DNA of 64,000 nucleotides from Reyranella aquatilis (GTDB lineage Bacteria > Pseudomonadota > Alphaproteobacteria > Reyranellales > Reyranellaceae), in contig NZ_JAJISD010000010.1 of NCBI RefSeq assembly GCF_020880995.1, positions 152,688 through 216,687 of the forward strand, in the 5' to 3' direction. Positions 42,046-49,868 of this stretch are shown in pieces. The stretch's first letter is position 1. The number at the start of each line of letters is the position of its first letter. Position numbers and translations under genes: made by a program. The notes beneath the pieces were generated by a model, which did no database searches, had not been told where the DNA came from, and saw only the letters and a program-made list of their open reading frames with translations.

Positions 42046-42729
42046 ATGACCAGACGTCGAATGCTGCGCCGCATCGCCTACGTGCGGCGCAATCGCTGCA
42101 GCGCCTTGGTGTCGGCGCTCTGCTTCTTCACGCTGCTGAATCCGCTTCTGGCGAGTTCGGCGATCGGCGGTTCGGTGCTGGGTCTGGCGCTGTTCGTGGT
42201 GCTCGTCCTGGCAGTCTGGGCGCTGCGCCTCGAGCGGCCGGTCCTCTGGGGGCTGGGGGTGTTCGGTTTCATCACCGTCGATGCCCTCATCGCCGACCGC
42301 CTGGGCTACAGCGGCCTGCGTCCGATCGCGCTGGGGGCGACGGCGCTGTTCATCGGGGCGATCACCATCGCCCTGTTGCGCTACGTCCTCGACCGGCGGC
42401 CGATCACCACCGACAAGGTGTTCGGGGCGGTGGCGGCCTACATCCTGATCGCCCTGTCGTTCGCCAGCCTGTTCGGCTTCCTGCAGGTGTTCCAGCCCAA
42501 TGCCTTCACCGCCACGATCGCGCATGGACCGGGCGGCAAGCTCAACTGGTCGGACCTGATGTATTTCTCCTTCACGGTGCTGACCTCGACCGGTTTCGGC
42601 GAGATCACGCCGGCGACGCCGATGGCGCGCTCGCTGATCGTGATCGAGCAGGTGCTGGGCGTCATGTACGTCGCCTTCCTGATCGCGCGGCTCGCCAACC
42701 TCTACGGCTCTGCGAAACGGCTGCAGTAA
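42046..42729 (+). CDS. Ion channel protein, two-pore-helix potassium channel type
   Basis: 227 residues. Five or six N-terminal hydrophobic segments, then a single pore module: helix, pore loop with the filter STGFG (181-185, SFTVLTSTGFGEITP) and a final inner helix ending in a short cytoplasmic tail. The GFG variant of GYG occurs in other prokaryotic K+ channels. No RCK or cyclic-nucleotide domain is attached, so gating is unknown. Works as a tetramer. In a group of small envelope genes. Confidence 0.88.
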   Translation: MTRRRMLRRIAYVRRNRCSALVSALCFFTLLNPLLASSAIGGSVLGLALFVVLVLAVWALRLERPVLWGLGVFGFITVDALIADRLGYSGLRPIALGATALFIGAITIALLRYVLDRRPITTDKVFGAVAAYILIALSFASLFGFLQVFQPNAFTATIAHGPGGKLNWSDLMYFSFTVLTSTGFGEITPATPMARSLIVIEQVLGVMYVAFLIARLANLYGSAKRLQ

Positions 42730-42799
42730 GAACCGTCCGGGCGCGCTAGGCGGTCCCGCCGTCCGCGCTATACTGCCGCCAAAATCAGGTGAGGAAGCC

Positions 42800-44449
42800 A
42801 TGAGCATTACGGCTGAAGCGGCGGCGCCGCGCGAGTTCCGGGACGCTGTCGAGCATTGGGACGCGATCGTGATCGGCGCCGGGCTGTCGGGCATGTACCA
42901 GCTCCTGAAGCTCAGGCAGATGGGCTTCAAGGCGCGGGTCTACGAGGCGGGCGGCGGCGTCGGCGGGACCTGGTACTGGAACCGCTATCCCGGCGCCCGC
43001 TTCGATTCGGAGAGCTGGACCTACGGCTTCTCCTTCTCGCCGGAAGTGCTGAAGGAATGGGACTGGAAGGAGCACTTTTCCGGCCAGCCCGAGAACCTGC
43101 GCTACTGCGAGTTCCTGGCCGACAAGTTCGACCTGCGCCGCGACATCACCTTCAACACCCGCGTGAAGGCTGCGCACTGGGATGACGCCGCCAACGAATG
43201 GGAAGTGACGTTCGAGACCGGGGGCCGTGCCCGAGCGCGATTCCTCATCACCGCGATCGGACCGCTGTCGTCGCCGACCATGCCGACCATTCCCGGCATC
43301 GAGGATTTCAAGGGCGAGTCCTGGCATACCGGCCTGTGGCCGCATCATCCCGTGAGCTTCGAGGGCAAGCGCGTCGCGGTGATCGGCACCGGCGCCTCGG
43401 GCGTGCAGGCCATCACCGAGATCGCCAAGACGGTGGGGCATCTCACGGTGTTCCAGCGCACGCCCAACTGGTGCACGCCGCTGCGCAACTCGAAGATCGA
43501 GCCCGAGACGATGGCCGACATCCGCTCGCGCTACGACCAGATCTTCGCCCAGTGCCGCGAGAACTGGGGCTGCTTCGTCCACACCGCCGATCCCCGCCAT
43601 TCGACCGACGTGACGCCGGAGGAGCGCGAGGCTTTCTTCGAAAAGCTCTACAACACGCCTGGTTTCGCCTTCTGGCAGGGCAATTTCCGCGACGTGCTGA
43701 TGGACCAGGCGGCCAACGACGCGCTGACGGAATTCGTGATCAAGAAGATCCGCGCCCGCGTGAAGGACCAGAAGATCGCCGACAAGCTGATCCCGACCAA
43801 CCACGGCTACGGCACGCGGCGCGTCCCGCTCGAGAGCGGCTACTTCGAGGTCTACAACCAGCCCAACGTGAAGCTGGTCGACATCCGCGAGACGCCGATC
43901 GAGCGGGTCACCGAGACGGGCCTGCGCGTCGGCGGCCAAGACTACGAATTCGACATGATCATCTACGCGACCGGCTTCGATGCCATCACCGGCGCTTTCG
44001 ACCGCATCGACTTCCAGGGCCGAAACGGCGCGAAGCTGCGCGACAAATGGGCCGACGGGCCGCACACCTATCTGGGCCTAAACGTAGCGGGCTTCCCCAA
44101 CATGCTGACGCTGGTCGGCCCGCACAATGCGGCGACCTTCTGCAACCTGCCGCGCTGCATCGAGCAGAACGTCGAGTTCGTGTCCGACCTGCTCGCCTAC
44201 ATGCGCGACAAGGGTCTCAGCCGCATCGAGGCGACGCCCGAAGCGGAATCGGCCTGGACCGCCCACGTCTACGACACCGGATCGCGGCTGCTGCTCACCA
44301 AGGTCGATTCCTGGATGACCGGCGTGAACAAGAACGTGCCCGGCCGCCTCAAGCGCACCTTCATGGCCTATGCCGGCGGCGCGCCCAAGTATCGCCAGAA
44401 GTGCGAGGAGATCGCGGCCAACGGATACGAGGGGTTCGCGCTTCGCTAA
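42800..44449 (+). CDS. Flavin-containing Baeyer-Villiger-type monooxygenase
   Basis: 549 residues, the BVMO size. FAD motif GAGLSG (26-31), the BVMO fingerprint F170-x-G-x3-H176-x3-W180 (FKGESWHTGLW), and the NADPH motif GTGASG (196-201) are intact; GGGVGGTWYWNRYPGARFD is typical of cyclohexanone/phenylacetone monooxygenase types. Inserts oxygen next to a ketone to form an ester or lactone, using NADPH and O2. Substrate unknown. Stands alone; GAGGAA precedes the ATG, and a bidirectional hairpin follows. Confidence 0.93.
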   Translation: MSITAEAAAPREFRDAVEHWDAIVIGAGLSGMYQLLKLRQMGFKARVYEAGGGVGGTWYWNRYPGARFDSESWTYGFSFSPEVLKEWDWKEHFSGQPENLRYCEFLADKFDLRRDITFNTRVKAAHWDDAANEWEVTFETGGRARARFLITAIGPLSSPTMPTIPGIEDFKGESWHTGLWPHHPVSFEGKRVAVIGTGASGVQAITEIAKTVGHLTVFQRTPNWCTPLRNSKIEPETMADIRSRYDQIFAQCRENWGCFVHTADPRHSTDVTPEEREAFFEKLYNTPGFAFWQGNFRDVLMDQAANDALTEFVIKKIRARVKDQKIADKLIPTNHGYGTRRVPLESGYFEVYNQPNVKLVDIRETPIERVTETGLRVGGQDYEFDMIIYATGFDAITGAFDRIDFQGRNGAKLRDKWADGPHTYLGLNVAGFPNMLTLVGPHNAATFCNLPRCIEQNVEFVSDLLAYMRDKGLSRIEATPEAESAWTAHVYDTGSRLLLTKVDSWMTGVNKNVPGRLKRTFMAYAGGAPKYRQKCEEIAANGYEGFALR

Positions 44450-44461
44450 CGCGTTCTCTTC

Positions 44462-44498
44462 TCATTCTCCCTTCCCCTGGCGGGGGAGAGGAGAATGA
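44462..44498. terminator. Bidirectional hairpin between two convergent genes
   Basis: TCATTCTCC-TTCCCC and GGGGGA-AGGAGAATGA pair almost perfectly around a TGGC loop. It lies in the 61-base gap between the convergent monooxygenase and amidohydrolase genes; the core CCTTCCCC-GGGGGAGAGG is a motif commonly repeated between genes in alphaproteobacteria. Confidence 0.7.
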
Positions 44499-44510
44499 AA
44501 GCCACCACTC

Positions 44511-46232
44511 CTAACGAGCACCGCGCACCAGGCGTCCCGGGCGGGCACCGGTGAATTCGCCATCGCGATAGGTCACCTCACCGCCGACGATCGTGGCGCG
44601 GTAGCCCTCGGCCTTCTGTTCCAGGCGGCGGCCGCCGCCCGGCAGATTGTGGACCGGATGCGGCGCGGAGACTTTCAGCCGGTCGAGATCGATCACGTTG
44701 AGATCGGCCTTGTAGCCGACTTGCAGCCGGCCGCGATCGCCGAGGCAGACTGCGCGCGCCGGCACGTCGGTGAGCTGGTGGATCGCCCAGGGCAGCGGCC
44801 AGCGCTCGCCCTTGCGGTCGCGTGTCCAGTAGGTCAGCGCGTGCGTCGTATAGCTCGCGTCGCAAATCAGCCCATAATGCGCGCCGCCGTCGCCCAGCGC
44901 CATCACCGTATGCTCGTGGCGCAACATGCTCGCCATGTTGGCGTCGGAACAGTCGGTGTAGTTGGCGCCGGGATGGAACAGGATGGTGCGCCCGTCGCCG
45001 CTCACCAGCAGGTCGTAGGCGAGTTCGAGCGGCGTGATGCCGAGCGCCGCGGCGCGGGCATCGAGCCGCCGGTCGGCGGGCGGCGTGTAGTCGGGCGGAT
45101 CGCCCAGTACGAACATGTTGGCGACGCTGCGCATGAAGGCCAGCATCTGCGGGTTGCGGTAGGAGGGCTGCTCCTGCAGCAGCTTCGCCTTCATCGCCGG
45201 ATCGCGCAGCTTTGCGAGCTTGGCCTCGAGCGGCAGGCCTTCGACCTCACGATAGCTGGGGCAGGTCGAGAACGGATGGAAGGAAAGCTCGAGCCCGTAG
45301 AGGACGGCCACCGGACGCGCCGCGACCTGGCCGCGGATCGGCAGCCCGTCGCAATGGGCGCGCTCGATTTCCCGCAGCAGCGTCTGCCAGCGGCCCGGGT
45401 AGAGCGAGATGTCGAGCAGGGTGAAGGAGAGGGGCCGTCCCGAGAGTTCGACCAGTCGGCGCAGCATGGCGAACTCGGTGGCGCCCTCGGCCGTGGTATC
45501 CGCGAAATCGTCGAGGAGCTGGATCACGCCCTTGCCGGCCCGGCGCATGCCGCGCGCGATCGCGGCGAGCTCTTCCTCGCCCGCGGTGATGGTCGGCGTC
45601 AGGGCGCCGTCGGGCGTGCGATGGAACAGCGAGCGGGAGGTCGAGAAACCCAGCGCGCCGGCCTCCAACCCTTCCTGGACGAGTCTCGACATCTCGGCCA
45701 TGTCCGCCGCGTTGGCCGGCTCCCGATCGACGCCGCGCTTACCCATCACGAAGACGCGCAGCGGGGCATGCGGCACTTGGGTCGCGAAGTCGATGTCGCA
45801 CTGCCGCTTCGACAGGGCGTCGAGATAGTCGGGAAAGCTCTGCCAGTTCCACGGCACGCCCTCGCGCATGACCAGCTCGGGAATGTCCTCGACGCCTTCC
45901 ATGACGTTCATCAGCGTGTCGCGGTCTTCGGGCCGGCAGGGTGCGAAGCCGACGCCGCAATTACCCATCAGCACCGTGGTCACGCCGTGCCCGGAGGACG
46001 GGGAGAAGCGATCGTCCCAGGTGACCTGGCCGTCATAGTGCGTGTGGATGTCGACGAACCCGGGTGTCACCGTGAGGCCGCGAGCGTCGATCTCCTCTCG
46101 GCCGCTGCCGTCGATGCGGCCCACGGCGGCGATCCTACCGTTTTCGATGGCCACGTCGGCGTCGCGCGGCTCGCTGCCTGTGCCGTCGATCACCGTGCCA
46201 TTGCGCACGATCAAGTCATATGAGGCGGCCAT
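44511..46232 (-). CDS. D-aminoacylase-type amidohydrolase (N-acyl-D-amino-acid deacylase family)
   Basis: 573 residues from the ATG at 46232, with GGGAGGG before it. TIM-barrel amidohydrolase: VTPGFVDIHTHYDGQ gives the metal site H63-x-H65, MGNCGVGFAPC is typical of D-aminoacylases, and ends with the beta-sandwich KADLNVIDLDRLKV. These zinc enzymes hydrolyse N-acyl-D-amino acids or related amides; many homologues have uncharted substrates. Divergent from the polyketide synthase gene, 230 bases away. Confidence 0.9.
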   Translation of the reverse strand: MAASYDLIVRNGTVIDGTGSEPRDADVAIENGRIAAVGRIDGSGREEIDARGLTVTPGFVDIHTHYDGQVTWDDRFSPSSGHGVTTVLMGNCGVGFAPCRPEDRDTLMNVMEGVEDIPELVMREGVPWNWQSFPDYLDALSKRQCDIDFATQVPHAPLRVFVMGKRGVDREPANAADMAEMSRLVQEGLEAGALGFSTSRSLFHRTPDGALTPTITAGEEELAAIARGMRRAGKGVIQLLDDFADTTAEGATEFAMLRRLVELSGRPLSFTLLDISLYPGRWQTLLREIERAHCDGLPIRGQVAARPVAVLYGLELSFHPFSTCPSYREVEGLPLEAKLAKLRDPAMKAKLLQEQPSYRNPQMLAFMRSVANMFVLGDPPDYTPPADRRLDARAAALGITPLELAYDLLVSGDGRTILFHPGANYTDCSDANMASMLRHEHTVMALGDGGAHYGLICDASYTTHALTYWTRDRKGERWPLPWAIHQLTDVPARAVCLGDRGRLQVGYKADLNVIDLDRLKVSAPHPVHNLPGGGRRLEQKAEGYRATIVGGEVTYRDGEFTGARPGRLVRGAR

Positions 46233-46462
46233 GGCGCCCTCCCATGGGGGTTGCTTGGTTCCACTTTTGCCGCAGCATCGATTCGGCAGAGGGCGCAGGC
46301 AAGCCCGTCCCCGGGCGGAACCTTCGCTTTTCACCGCCGCAGGCATGATGTTTCTGCAGGGATTGCCCGGGCCGCTGAACGACGCCCGCGCGGCCCGGTG
46401 TCAGGAAAACGTGACTTTGAACCTTCTCGCAGCCGGGGTGTTATGCGGCGAAGGATCATCCA

Positions 46463-47521
46463 TTGCCCCCTCCCGTCTCCCTGCTGTCCGTCGCCCACGC
46501 TCTGCCGCCGCACCGGCTGCTCCAGACGGAGGCCGCCGAAGCCGCGCGCGGGATCTTCGCGCACCGCTATGCTGCCTTCGAGCGGATGGCGCCGGTCTTC
46601 ACCACCTCGGGCATCGAGGCGCGGCACACGGTGATGCCGCTCGACTGGTATCTCTCGACGCTGGGCTGGCCGGAGCGCAATGCGGCCTACCTCGCGGGCG
46701 CGCACGACCTGTTCGTCGAGGCCGCCACCCGGGCGCTCGCGGAAGCGGGATGTGCCGCGTCCGATGTCGACACGATCGTCACCATCTCGTCGACCGGTGT
46801 CGCCACGCCCAGCCTCGAAGCGCGCGCGGCGCGCCGCATGGGGTTCCGCCCCGACGTAGAGCGCGTGCCGGTGTTCGGCCTGGGCTGCGCGGGTGGCGTC
46901 TCGGGGCTGGCGCTCGCCGGACGCCTCGCGTCCGCGCGGCCGGGTTCGACCGTCCTGTTCGTGGCAATCGAGATCTGTACCGCGGCCTTTCGCATGGACC
47001 AGCTGACGCCGGCCAACATGGTCGCGACCGCCCTGTTCGGCGACGGCGCGGCGGCCTGCGTGGTGCGCGCCGGCGCGGACGAAGCCGGTCTCGCGCGGAT
47101 CGAAGGCGCTGGCGAACATCTGTGGCCGGACACGCTCGACATCATGGGCTGGAAGGTCGACCCGACCGGGCTCGGCGTCGTGTTCGACCGCTCCATCCCG
47201 CCCTTCGCCGAGCAGCAGGTCGGGCCGGCGGTCGAGGGCATCCTGGCGCGTCTCGGAGTGGCGCGGGAATCGATCGACCGCTTTGCCTGCCATCCGGGCG
47301 GCGCCAAGGTGATCACGGCGCTGGAGACCACGTTGCGCCTCGCGCCCGGTACGCTCGATCACGAGCGGGAGGTGCTGCGCCAGTATGGCAACATGTCGGC
47401 TCCCACCGTGCTCTTCGTGCTGGAGCGGCTGCTGGCCGGCGGGCTCCCGAGGCGCACCGTGCTGACGGCGCTGGGGCCCGGCTTCACCTGCAGCTGCCTG
47501 TCGCTGGTCCGCGCGGCGTGA
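46463..47521 (+). CDS. Type III polyketide synthase (chalcone synthase-like)
   Basis: 352 residues from a TTG with AAGGA before it. Catalytic triad of the thiolase fold is complete: C142 in GLGCAGGVSG, H277 in ACHPGGAKV and N310 in YGNMSAPTVLF. Condenses an acyl-CoA starter with malonyl-CoA to make alkylpyrones, alkylresorcinols or similar. The next gene, 10 bases downstream, is an ICMT-family methyltransferase, the same pairing as bpsA-bpsB of Bacillus subtilis, where the product is O-methylated. Confidence 0.92.
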   Translation: MPPPVSLLSVAHALPPHRLLQTEAAEAARGIFAHRYAAFERMAPVFTTSGIEARHTVMPLDWYLSTLGWPERNAAYLAGAHDLFVEAATRALAEAGCAASDVDTIVTISSTGVATPSLEARAARRMGFRPDVERVPVFGLGCAGGVSGLALAGRLASARPGSTVLFVAIEICTAAFRMDQLTPANMVATALFGDGAAACVVRAGADEAGLARIEGAGEHLWPDTLDIMGWKVDPTGLGVVFDRSIPPFAEQQVGPAVEGILARLGVARESIDRFACHPGGAKVITALETTLRLAPGTLDHEREVLRQYGNMSAPTVLFVLERLLAGGLPRRTVLTALGPGFTCSCLSLVRAA

Positions 47522-47531
47522 GCGCGCGGCG

Positions 47532-48035
47532 ATGAGCTGGGCCGCCATCATCCTGGCGTTGGTCACGGCGCAGCGCCTGGGGGAACTGGTGCTGGCGCGC
47601 CGCAATACGAAGCGGCTGCTGGCCCGCGGCGGGCGCGAGGCGGGAGCGGCGCACTATCCGCTGATCGTGGCCATGCACGCGGCTTGGCTGCTGGGCCTTT
47701 GGTACTTCGCCGTTCTTCGGGCGCCCGCCGGGCAGGAGGTAAACCTCGTGTGGCTCGGCGTCTTCGTCGTCCTTCAGCTGGCCCGGGTCTGGGTGATCGC
47801 GTCGCTTGGCGGCCGTTGGACCACGCGCATCGTCGTCCTGCCGGGCGAGCCTCTGGTGAGGCGCGGGCCCTATCGCTTCGTCTCGCACCCGAACTACTGG
47901 GTGGTGGCCGGCGAAATCCTCGTCCTGCCTCTCGCCTTCGGCCTTACGGCCTTTGGGCTCGTCTTCACCGTCCTCAACGCGGCGATGATGTGGATCCGCA
48001 TCCGGGCCGAGGCGGCGGCGCTGGCGCCTCAGTAG
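47532..48035 (+). CDS. ICMT-family (isoprenylcysteine carboxyl methyltransferase-like) membrane methyltransferase
   Basis: 167 residues, four hydrophobic helices. The SAM-binding end has the family pattern LVRRGPYRFVSHPNYWVV followed by a helical hairpin and the charged tail MMWIRIRAEAAAL. Bacteria do not prenylate cysteine this way; members next to type III synthases methylate alkylpyrones or alkylresorcinols in the membrane (BpsB type). Likely forms an operon with the synthase at 46463. The 3' end overlaps the glutaminase gene by 7 bases. Confidence 0.88.
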   Translation: MSWAAIILALVTAQRLGELVLARRNTKRLLARGGREAGAAHYPLIVAMHAAWLLGLWYFAVLRAPAGQEVNLVWLGVFVVLQLARVWVIASLGGRWTTRIVVLPGEPLVRRGPYRFVSHPNYWVVAGEILVLPLAFGLTAFGLVFTVLNAAMMWIRIRAEAAALAPQ

Positions 48036-49864
48036 GACGCCAGGACCTCGATCTTGTTGTTGGCGACGATCAGGCGCTTGGCCAGCAGGCGGGCGAGGTT
48101 GGCCATGATCTTCTCGCCGGCGCGCGCATGGCTGGCGCGGAAGCGGGCGAAAGCGTCGAGCGCCAGGTCGAGGCAGACCACCTTCGTGTCGGCCCAGACG
48201 TCCGCCGATCGCGCGGTCTCGAGCAGGGCCATCTCGCCGACCGCCATGCCGGCGGACAGGGTGGCGAGGCGCACGCCGCTCTGCAGCCGGACGCTCACGA
48301 TGCCGCTCATCACGAACATCAGCGACGAGGCCGTTTCACCGGCCGAGATCAGCCGTTCGCCGGTCCTGTATTCGCGCTGGACCAGCAGAGCCTTGAGTGC
48401 GCACAGCTCGTCGTCGTCCAATCCGCGCAGCAGTTCCTGCTCATGAAGATCGGTCGACGTGCCGAGTTCGAGATCGCCGGTCTCGCTGTGGATGATGCGG
48501 TCCTCGGCCCACTCGATGGCTTCGTCGAGCAGCCCGATGCTGCGCACGGCGGGCCGGTCGGTCAGCCATTCGGACAACGACTGCTCGATGGGTGTGCCGC
48601 GGGGAATGCCGCTGAACACCACCTCGACATGCGCTTGCGCGAGGTCGTCGAGGACGTCGGCGAGCAGTCGCAGCGATGCCTCGCTGACGGACGGCACGCG
48701 GCGGAAGTCGAGAATGAGATAGCGCAGGCCGGCGCGCAGGTTGCGGATGCGCCGCGAGACATACTCGATGTTGCCGAAGCTGAGCGCGCCGGTCAGTTCG
48801 AGGATCGCGCCATCGCCATGGTGCGCTTCCAGGATGGCCTGCTCGCGCGGCGGCCGGCTGCGCCGCGACGAGACGCTGCCGACGTCGTAGCTGGCGGCGA
48901 TGCAGGTCCGCACGTCGCCGACCCGGTTCAGCATGTGCAGCCCGAAGTGCGTCGACAGGGCTTCGCAGGTCCGCAGGCCGCGGACGCTGTTGCCCTGGTC
49001 GTCGATCAGGGGTGAATAGGTGCCGAGGCCGAGCTGCGATGGCAGGGAGGCCACGATGCCGCCGCCGACGCCGCTCTTGGCCGGGATGCCGACGCGATAG
49101 ACCCAGCGGCCGGCGGAGTCGTACATGCCCGAGCTGGTCATCACCGAAAGCGTCCGGGCCACGGCGTAGGAGGAAACCACCTGTTCGCCGGTCAGTGGAT
49201 TGCGGCCCTTGTGCGCCAGCGTCGCCGCCATCACGGAGAGGTCCCGCGCCGAGACCCGCAGCGCGCATTGGCGAAAGTAGACGTCGAGCACCTTGTCGAC
49301 GTCACCTTGGAGGACGCCGTGGTTGCGGAGCAGATATGCAATCGCGCGATTGCGGTCGCCGGTTTCGCGCTCGGACCGGAAGGTCGGCTCGTCGACCTCA
49401 AGGCGCCGTCCGGCAAAGCGGCTCAGCGCCTGCAGCAGCCAGTCGAAGGCGCCGTCCTGCTCGCGTTCGCAGATCAGCCCGGTACAGGCGATCGCGCCGG
49501 CATTGACCATCGGGTTGAAGGGCCGGTTGTCGGAGCCCAACCGGATCGAGTTGAAGGCATCGCCGCTCGGCTCGACGCCGACGATCGATTCGACGCGCTC
49601 GGCGCCGACCGTTTCCAGCGCGAGGGCAAAAACGAACGCCTTGGAGATCGACTGGATCGTGAATTCCACGGTGCTGTCGCCGATCTCGTAGACATAGCCG
49701 TCGACCGTCGTGACGGCGATGCCGAAGTGCGCCGGATCGGCGAGCGCGAGCTCGGGAATGTACGAGGCGACCTCGCCGCTCCGGTCCCTGGAGAACTCCG
49801 CATGGCAGCGTGCCAGGAACCGGGCGAGGGGAAGTTCGGCCACCGAATCGCGCTGCTCGTCCAT
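48029..49864 (-). CDS. glsA: Glutaminase fused to STAS and cyclic-nucleotide-binding domains
   Basis: 611 residues, about twice a plain glutaminase (near 310). Residues 20-310 are a GlsA-type serine beta-lactamase-like glutaminase: S72-x-x-K75 in QSISKAF, NPMVNAGAI (N117 region), YFRQC and SGVGGGIVA. It turns glutamine into glutamate and ammonia. Residues about 345-445 look like a STAS domain (ILELTGALSFGNIEYV, YLILDFRRVPSVSEASLRLL). Residues about 475-595 are a cyclic-nucleotide-binding domain with the phosphate cassette GEMALLETARSADV (E544, R552 as in CRP). So activity may respond to cAMP or cGMP and to a STAS partner. ATG 4 bases after the kinase stop. Confidence 0.9.
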   Translation of the reverse strand: MDEQRDSVAELPLARFLARCHAEFSRDRSGEVASYIPELALADPAHFGIAVTTVDGYVYEIGDSTVEFTIQSISKAFVFALALETVGAERVESIVGVEPSGDAFNSIRLGSDNRPFNPMVNAGAIACTGLICEREQDGAFDWLLQALSRFAGRRLEVDEPTFRSERETGDRNRAIAYLLRNHGVLQGDVDKVLDVYFRQCALRVSARDLSVMAATLAHKGRNPLTGEQVVSSYAVARTLSVMTSSGMYDSAGRWVYRVGIPAKSGVGGGIVASLPSQLGLGTYSPLIDDQGNSVRGLRTCEALSTHFGLHMLNRVGDVRTCIAASYDVGSVSSRRSRPPREQAILEAHHGDGAILELTGALSFGNIEYVSRRIRNLRAGLRYLILDFRRVPSVSEASLRLLADVLDDLAQAHVEVVFSGIPRGTPIEQSLSEWLTDRPAVRSIGLLDEAIEWAEDRIIHSETGDLELGTSTDLHEQELLRGLDDDELCALKALLVQREYRTGERLISAGETASSLMFVMSGIVSVRLQSGVRLATLSAGMAVGEMALLETARSADVWADTKVVCLDLALDAFARFRASHARAGEKIMANLARLLAKRLIVANNKIEVLASY

Positions 49865-49868
49865 AGTC

